Shown: one piece after another, positions 35,482 to 39,304 of the stretch | Layout: each line of letters opens with the position of its first letter | Position numbering within the stretch: position 1 is the stretch's first letter | NCBI GenBank assembly: GCA_016841965.1 | Contig: JAEANN010000016.1 | Coordinates: forward strand, 1 to 39,304 | From: Candidatus Roseilinea mizusawaensis | Lineage (GTDB): Bacteria > Chloroflexota > Anaerolineae > J036 > Brachytrichaceae | Direction: 5' to 3' | DNA length: 39,304 nt | Translations under genes and position numbers: made by a program | Notes under the pieces: generated by a model | Seen by the model: only the letters and a program-made list of their open reading frames with translations | Databases searched by the model: none | Told to the model about the DNA's origin: nothing

Positions 35482-36708
35482 ATGGCTTCTCTGTTTGATG
35501 TCATCATCGCCGGCGGCGGCGCGGCCGGATTGAGTCTGGCCTGCCACCTGATCAACAGCCTGCTGCGCGATTGTTCGATCCTGATCGTGGACAAGGACGA
35601 CGACGACCAGATCAATCGCAACTGGGGCTTCTGGACTAACCAGCCCACGCTGTTCGACGCGACGGTCAGCCGGGCCTGGCGGCAGTTGCATGTAGTGGGA
35701 GAGGGGTTCGAGCGGACATTCGATCTCGAAGACTACCAGTACAAGCTCATTCGGGGCCCCGACTTCTACCGGTATGCGCTGGACACGCTGCGCGCGCGCA
35801 GTAACGTGACCTTCGCGCGGGGCGTCGTTGAAAAGGTGGAAGACGTCGCCGGCGCGCGCAATGAGGCGCGTGTGGTAGTGAACGGACAGGAACACCTGGG
35901 TCGCTGGGTGTTCGACAGCATCATGCGGGCCGGCGCACTCAAGCGCCAGTCCAGCCCGTATCGCTTCCTCAAGATGCACTTCAAGGGGTGGGAGATCGAG
36001 ACCAATGACGATGTGTTCAATCCAAACGCTGCCACGCTGTTCGACTTTCGCACGCCGGCCGGCTGCCCTTCTGAAGTGCGCGCCATGCGCTTCTTCTACG
36101 TTATGCCGTTCATGTCGCGCCGCGCGTTGGTGGAGTATGTGCTCTTCTCGCCCGACGTGTTGCGCCAGGATCACTATGAGCGCGCCCTGCGCGAACACAT
36201 CGAGATGATGCGCGGCATTCGGGACTACCAGATCGTGTTCGAGGAAAACGGGTGCGTGCCGATCACCGACTACCCATTCGTGCGACGAACGGGCCGGCGC
36301 ATCATGGCGATTGGCGCAAAAGGCGGCCAGTTGAAACCCAGCACGGGGTATTCATTCATGCGGGTGCAGCAGGATTCGGCGGCTATTGTCCAGTCGCTGC
36401 TGAAGCGGGGGCATCCTTTTGATGTGTCCTATGGCGCCAGCTTGTTCCGCCTGGGCGATTCGGTGCTCCTCGACATCATGCTGCGGCGCGGCGACGAGAT
36501 CAAGCCCATCTTCACCGCCATGTTCGCCAAAAACCCGATTCAGCGCATCTTCCGCTTCCTGGACGAGACGGCGTCGCCTCTGGATGCGCTGGGGATGATC
36601 GCCAGTCTGCCGCCCTGGCAGTTCGTGTATTCTCTGGGGCGTGTCGGCGCACAAGCTGCGCGGACGTGGACTGCGCAGCCGCACCGCATGCTGGCCATGT
36701 TGATGTAA
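35482..36708 (+). CDS. crtY: Lycopene cyclase family FAD-dependent protein (CrtY type)
   Basis: This 408-residue flavoprotein matches the CrtY/CrtL-type lycopene cyclase family. It has a dinucleotide-binding motif DVIIAGGGAAGLSLA (6-20), NRNWGFWT (the R-x-W-x-FW cyclase motif), KMHFKGWEIET (the FxGWEI motif), MRFFYVMPF and VEYVLFS, and late PITDYPF and AKGGQLKPSTGYSF blocks. It should cyclise the ends of lycopene to beta-ionone rings, working at the membrane without net redox change. Length is normal for the family. AGGAGCGG lies about 9 nt before the ATG at 35482. No other carotenoid gene (crtB, crtI, crtE) is in the window. A promoter for the next gene overlaps its last codons. Confidence 0.88.
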   Translation: MASLFDVIIAGGGAAGLSLACHLINSLLRDCSILIVDKDDDDQINRNWGFWTNQPTLFDATVSRAWRQLHVVGEGFERTFDLEDYQYKLIRGPDFYRYALDTLRARSNVTFARGVVEKVEDVAGARNEARVVVNGQEHLGRWVFDSIMRAGALKRQSSPYRFLKMHFKGWEIETNDDVFNPNAATLFDFRTPAGCPSEVRAMRFFYVMPFMSRRALVEYVLFSPDVLRQDHYERALREHIEMMRGIRDYQIVFEENGCVPITDYPFVRRTGRRIMAIGAKGGQLKPSTGYSFMRVQQDSAAIVQSLLKRGHPFDVSYGASLFRLGDSVLLDIMLRRGDEIKPIFTAMFAKNPIQRIFRFLDETASPLDALGMIASLPPWQFVYSLGRVGAQAARTWTAQPHRMLAMLM

Positions 36709-36727
36709 GTGTCGTATCAGTTACACT
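36700..36727 (+). promoter_or_regulatory. Putative promoter of the SRPBCC gene
   Basis: TTGATG (36700-36705), a 16-nt spacer and TACACT (36722-36727). The -35 part overlaps the last codons of the lycopene cyclase gene. It would give a leader of about 60 nt carrying a GGAGG ribosome-binding site. Confidence 0.45.
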
Positions 36728-36793
36728 GGGGCGCCGGTGCAGACGGGTCTGGCCGGGCGCGTCAGATCGCGCGTGTGCAGGTGGAGGCAAGTC

Positions 36794-37489
36794 GTGAAAA
36801 AGCTGTGGAACGTGCTCAAACTGATCGGCGGTGTGCTGGGCATTTTCACCGGCGCAATTGTGGCTTATTGGGTGGCTGTTAGCCCCTGGCATGTGAAGTG
36901 GGGGGCGACGGATGAGGATGCCGCCTCGGCCTTGCCGGGTGACGAGCACGTGCCGAGACCGACCTTCAGTTCCACGCGCATTATCACCATACGCGCTCGA
37001 CCTGAAGAGATTTGGCCGTGGCTGGTGCAGATGGGCCAGGGGCGCGGCGGGATGTACTCCTACGATGTGTTGGAGAATCTGCTGCGCCTGGAGGTGCGCA
37101 GCACCGACCGCATCGTGCCGGAGTTGCAGAATTTGAAAGTGGGTGATGTCATTCCGATCGAGCCGGGCGGCAGCGGCTACACCGTCATCGATATGAAGCC
37201 CAACGAGTATCTGCTGTTGCTGGCAAAAGGCGCGCCGCAGGGTGTTGTCGGGCAGGGGCTGCAAGCGGCAAGCGGTGAGACGACCTGGCTGTTTCTGTTG
37301 CGGCCGGTCGATCCCGAACACACCCAGCTCGTTGTTCGATGGCGGGCGCGCATCAACGTGTTCAAGTCGCCCTTGGCCTTTGTGCTGGGGCTGTTTATCG
37401 AACCGATTGAGTTCATCCTGGAGCGTCGAATGATGTTGGGCATCAAGGAGCGCGCCGAAAAGCTCAACCAGTCCAAAGCGCAACGGTAG
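36794..37489 (+). CDS. Membrane-anchored SRPBCC-type protein
   Basis: This 231-residue protein has an N-terminal membrane helix (LIGGVLGIFTGAIVAYWVAV) followed by a soluble domain that looks like an SRPBCC/START-type lipid-binding fold: STRIITIRARPEEIWPWLVQMGQGRGG, VGDVIPIEPGGSGYTVIDM, then TTWLFLLRPVDPEHTQLVVRWRAR and a final long helix. The ligand is unknown. I chose the GTG at 36794 because GGAGG lies 6 nt before it and the protein then begins MKKLWNVLKL, typical of an anchor; the upstream frame from 36737 has no ribosome-binding site. It has its own likely promoter and follows the lycopene cyclase gene. A hydrophobic-ligand role near carotenoid metabolism is speculation. Confidence 0.75.
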   Translation: MKKLWNVLKLIGGVLGIFTGAIVAYWVAVSPWHVKWGATDEDAASALPGDEHVPRPTFSSTRIITIRARPEEIWPWLVQMGQGRGGMYSYDVLENLLRLEVRSTDRIVPELQNLKVGDVIPIEPGGSGYTVIDMKPNEYLLLLAKGAPQGVVGQGLQAASGETTWLFLLRPVDPEHTQLVVRWRARINVFKSPLAFVLGLFIEPIEFILERRMMLGIKERAEKLNQSKAQR

Positions 37490-37755
37490 ATTTGTGGCTT
37501 GTAAATCCTGCTTGTTGCAGACGATTCAGAGTGTTGTGGCTCTGGGCGCCGCCTGGGTCGCAACAGTTGTTTAACGTCGCTTCGAGATAAGCGCCTCCGG
37601 TTCGGCTAAGGTTTGGGCCTTCAACCCTCAGGCTTTGTTGGCGGTTGCACGGCTGCCCGGCTGTGCGCACCGGCAGCATCTGGCCCAGTCTGATTTCGGC
37701 CACTGCACGCAAGTGTCCTGCCCCAAGCATGTGTTGGCGAGGACAACGTCTCGCG
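37490..37755. other. Intergenic stretch without a recognisable gene
   Basis: No coding sequence with family similarity or neighbour-like codon use is seen between the SRPBCC gene and the promoter region of the aldo/keto reductase. No strong hairpin was found. Confidence 0.5.
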
Positions 37756-37786
37756 TTGTGTCACGCCGTACATTGTGCCGTACAAT
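37756..37786 (+). promoter_or_regulatory. Putative promoter with direct repeats, aldo/keto reductase gene
   Basis: TTGTGT (37756-37761) and TACAAT (37781-37786) are separated by 19 nt, longer than ideal. Two direct repeats GCCGTACA (37765-37772 and 37777-37784, 12 nt apart) overlap the -10 box and could be an operator. The leader is about 65 nt with GGAGG near the start codon. Confidence 0.35.
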
Positions 37787-37857
37787 ACAGCGCGATACAA
37801 CGCGGGCGGATTAACGCACGCTCCCCAAACACTCAATTCCCATCGGAGGTAACTGTA

Positions 37858-38829
37858 ATGGAGTACGCACGTCTCGGACGCACCGGTTTGAAAGTCAGCC
37901 GCTTGTGCTTGGGCACGATGAACTTTGGCCCTTTGACCACAGAGCCGGATAGCTATGCCATCATGGACAAGGCTCTCGACATGGGCATCAACTTTTTTGA
38001 TACCGCCGACGTGTATGGCTGGAAGCTGGGCGAGGGCATTACCGAGCAGATTATCGGGCGCTGGTTTGCTCAGGGCGGCGGCCGGCGCGAGAAAGTGGTG
38101 CTGGCCACCAAGTGCTACAACAAGATGTCCGACTGGCCGAATGGTCGCGGACTGTCTGCCTTACATATCAAGCGAGCCTGCGAAGGCAGCTTGAAGCGCC
38201 TAAAGACGGATTACATCGACCTGTACCAGATGCATCACATTGACCGCGAATGCCCGTGGGAGGAAGTCTGGCAGGCGATGGAGCAATTGGTGCGCGAGGG
38301 CAAGGTGTTGTATGTGGGCAGCAGCAACTTTGGCGGCTGGCACATTGCGCAGGCCAACGAGCAGGCTGCCAAACGCCATTTTATGGGGCTGGTGTCGGAG
38401 CAAAGCCTATACAATCTGAACGCGCGGATGATTGAGCTGGAAGTGATCCCCGCCTGTCAGGCGTATGGTCTGGGTCTGATTCCGTGGAGTCCGCTGGGCG
38501 GTGGTTTGCTGGGCGGTGCGCTGCAAAAGCTAAAGGAAGGGCGCCGCGCCAGCGAGAATATGCAGAAGAGCATCGACAAAAACCGAGCCAAACTGGAAGC
38601 CTGGGAAGCATTGTGCGTAGAGTTGGGCGAGAAGCCGGCCGACGTGGCGTTGGCGTGGCTGCTACACCAGCCGGCTGTTACTGCGCCGATCATCGGCCCG
38701 CGCACGATGGAGCAGTTGGCCGATAGCCCACGCGCGCTAGAGATTAAACTCGCTGCCGAGACGCTCAAGAAGTTGGATGAAATCTTCCCCGGCCCCGGTG
38801 GGCCGGCCCCCGAAGCCTATGCCTGGTGA
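37858..38829 (+). CDS. Aldo/keto reductase
   Basis: This 323-residue NADPH-dependent oxidoreductase has the AKR catalytic tetrad: D48 and Y53 in FFDTADVYG, K85 in VVLATKCYN and H126 in LYQMHHID. The C-terminal nucleotide-binding part has VAPIIGPRTMEQLADS in the usual TxPIIG form (TAPIIGPRT). The sequence is of the YajO/PdxI-like type acting on small aldehydes or sugars; the exact substrate is unknown. ATCGGAGG lies 8 nt before the ATG at 37858, a clear start. It seems to be a single-gene unit with a promoter at 37756-37786 and a terminator at 38858-38898. Confidence 0.92.
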   Translation: MEYARLGRTGLKVSRLCLGTMNFGPLTTEPDSYAIMDKALDMGINFFDTADVYGWKLGEGITEQIIGRWFAQGGGRREKVVLATKCYNKMSDWPNGRGLSALHIKRACEGSLKRLKTDYIDLYQMHHIDRECPWEEVWQAMEQLVREGKVLYVGSSNFGGWHIAQANEQAAKRHFMGLVSEQSLYNLNARMIELEVIPACQAYGLGLIPWSPLGGGLLGGALQKLKEGRRASENMQKSIDKNRAKLEAWEALCVELGEKPADVALAWLLHQPAVTAPIIGPRTMEQLADSPRALEIKLAAETLKKLDEIFPGPGGPAPEAYAW

Positions 38830-38857
38830 TCGGTACTTGAGTTCCTCAACCTGGCAG

Positions 38858-38898
38858 AACGCGCCGTTGCCCAAACCAAGCGCAGGCAACGGCGCGTT
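38858..38898 (+). terminator. Terminator-like hairpin after the aldo/keto reductase gene
   Basis: AACGCGCCGTTGCC (38858-38871) and GGCAACGGCGCGTT (38885-38898) form a perfect 14-bp stem with a 13-nt loop, 28 nt after the stop codon. Only a short T-containing tail (GTCATG) follows. Confidence 0.6.
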
Positions 38899-38930
38899 GT
38901 CATGTGCATCCTGCTTGTAATGCGCTGCGT

Positions 38931-38936
38931 TAGAAT
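38931..38936 (+). promoter_or_regulatory. Putative -10 box (TAGAAT)
   Basis: GTTAGAATTGACCCC-ATG has the same look as the leaderless starts at 3981 and 10241, but the ATG here opens a three-codon frame. It may instead be the promoter of the dioxygenase gene at 39070, giving a leader of about 125 nt. Confidence 0.35.
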
Positions 38937-39069
38937 TGACCCCATGCGCGCTTGAGCCGCGAGAATACGGGCGATGGCAACGAAGCCGGTGAGCGCACGC
39001 AGTCGAAATTTGTCAGATGGCTTACTCGTGAGGCCAATCGGATTCCTAGCTTGAAGGCATGAAGTTGTT

Positions 39070-39304
39070 ATGAGCATTACGTCTGAGCAGAAGCGGTTTT
39101 TTGAAGAGAAGGGGTATCTGGTTGTCAAAAGATTGTTTTCGCAGGAGGAGGCAGTCTTCTACCGCGATCACTACATGAACCTGCGCGAGAAGGGCATCTA
39201 TCCCGGAGACTTCAGTGGCGTCGACCTGAGCAGTGATGATCCGCTAAAGCGCTACCCTCGCATGATTCATATGCATCGCTGGGATGATGTCAGCTTGAAA
39301 TGGG
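39070..39304 (+). CDS. Phytanoyl-CoA dioxygenase (PhyH) family protein, 3' truncated
   Basis: The frame is open from ATG 39070 to the end of the window. The 78 visible residues, SEQKRFFEEKGYLVVKRLFS and EEAVFYRDHYMNLREKGIYPG then YPRMIHMHRWDD, match the N-terminus of PhyH-type Fe(II)/2-oxoglutarate-dependent oxygenases. The metal-binding HxD...H motif would lie beyond the window, so activity cannot be judged. There is no strong Shine-Dalgarno before the start. The substrate is unknown. Confidence 0.8.
   Translation, partial: MSITSEQKRFFEEKGYLVVKRLFSQEEAVFYRDHYMNLREKGIYPGDFSGVDLSSDDPLKRYPRMIHMHRWDDVSLKW

Noticed and set aside
38944-38955. A three-codon frame (ATG CGC GCT TGA) after a TAGAAT box
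   Set aside because: It mimics a leaderless start but is too short to call a gene; I list only the box as a possible promoter.

Overview
The window is high-GC bacterial DNA, most likely from a member of the Chloroflexota (Anaerolineae-like). I infer this from three things. Three secreted proteins end in a YLP/APLVRR-type tail, which I associate with that phylum. There is a giant Ig/FG-GAP/calcium-repeat surface protein. Several genes appear leaderless, with a TAnAAT/TACACT box 6-8 nt before the ATG. No rRNA, tRNA, CRISPR array or prophage structural gene was seen.

Layout. 1-393 is the 3' end of a DUF11-type surface protein. 500-3981 (minus strand) is a likely operon of a GH20 hexosaminidase, an orphan GH36-like N-terminal domain and endonuclease III (nth). 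4042-4722 is a RAYT-type transposase whose own coding sequence carries a REP-like hairpin. 5015-6931 holds a trypsin-like protease, an adenosine-specific kinase family protein and an ABM-domain monooxygenase. 6963-7499 is a truncated alpha-L-fucosidase. 7617-10241 is a large XRE/NB-ARC/TPR regulator. 10728-21131 encodes a 3,467-residue surface protein. 21260-23055 has a Gfo/Idh/MocA oxidoreductase beside two broken fragments of uroporphyrinogen-decarboxylase-like genes. 23108-27169 is an AAA+ ATPase of the type found with extracellular contractile injection systems (eCIS), followed by a DUF4157 protein with two zinc-peptidase motifs. 27286-28608 is a remnant of the ABM gene and an iron-type alcohol dehydrogenase. 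28710-31875 has a SurA-like/TlpA/AhpC fusion lipoprotein and a CAP-domain secreted protein. 31949-34092 pairs an SDR epimerase-like protein with a DapA-family aldolase/lyase. 34229-37489 carries a glycosyltransferase, a lycopene cyclase (crtY) and an SRPBCC protein. An aldo/keto reductase follows, and the window ends inside a phytanoyl-CoA dioxygenase-like gene.

Themes. Sugar and glycan metabolism recurs (GH20, GH36-like, GH29 remnant, Gfo/Idh, Fe-ADH, DapA, epimerase, AKR). Envelope and secreted proteins dominate the middle. Most striking is genome plasticity: a 143-bp near-identical duplication whose edge coincides with the truncated fucosidase, a pseudogene whose frame is broken by an expanded 11-bp repeat, REP-like hairpins, and minisatellites with 12- or 15-bp units inside genes but 11- or 13-bp units outside intact genes. 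The best candidate for an undescribed system is the AAA+/DUF4157 two-gene module, which has no injection-system structural genes beside it here. The second best is the giant protein with an internal membrane-active-looking helical core.
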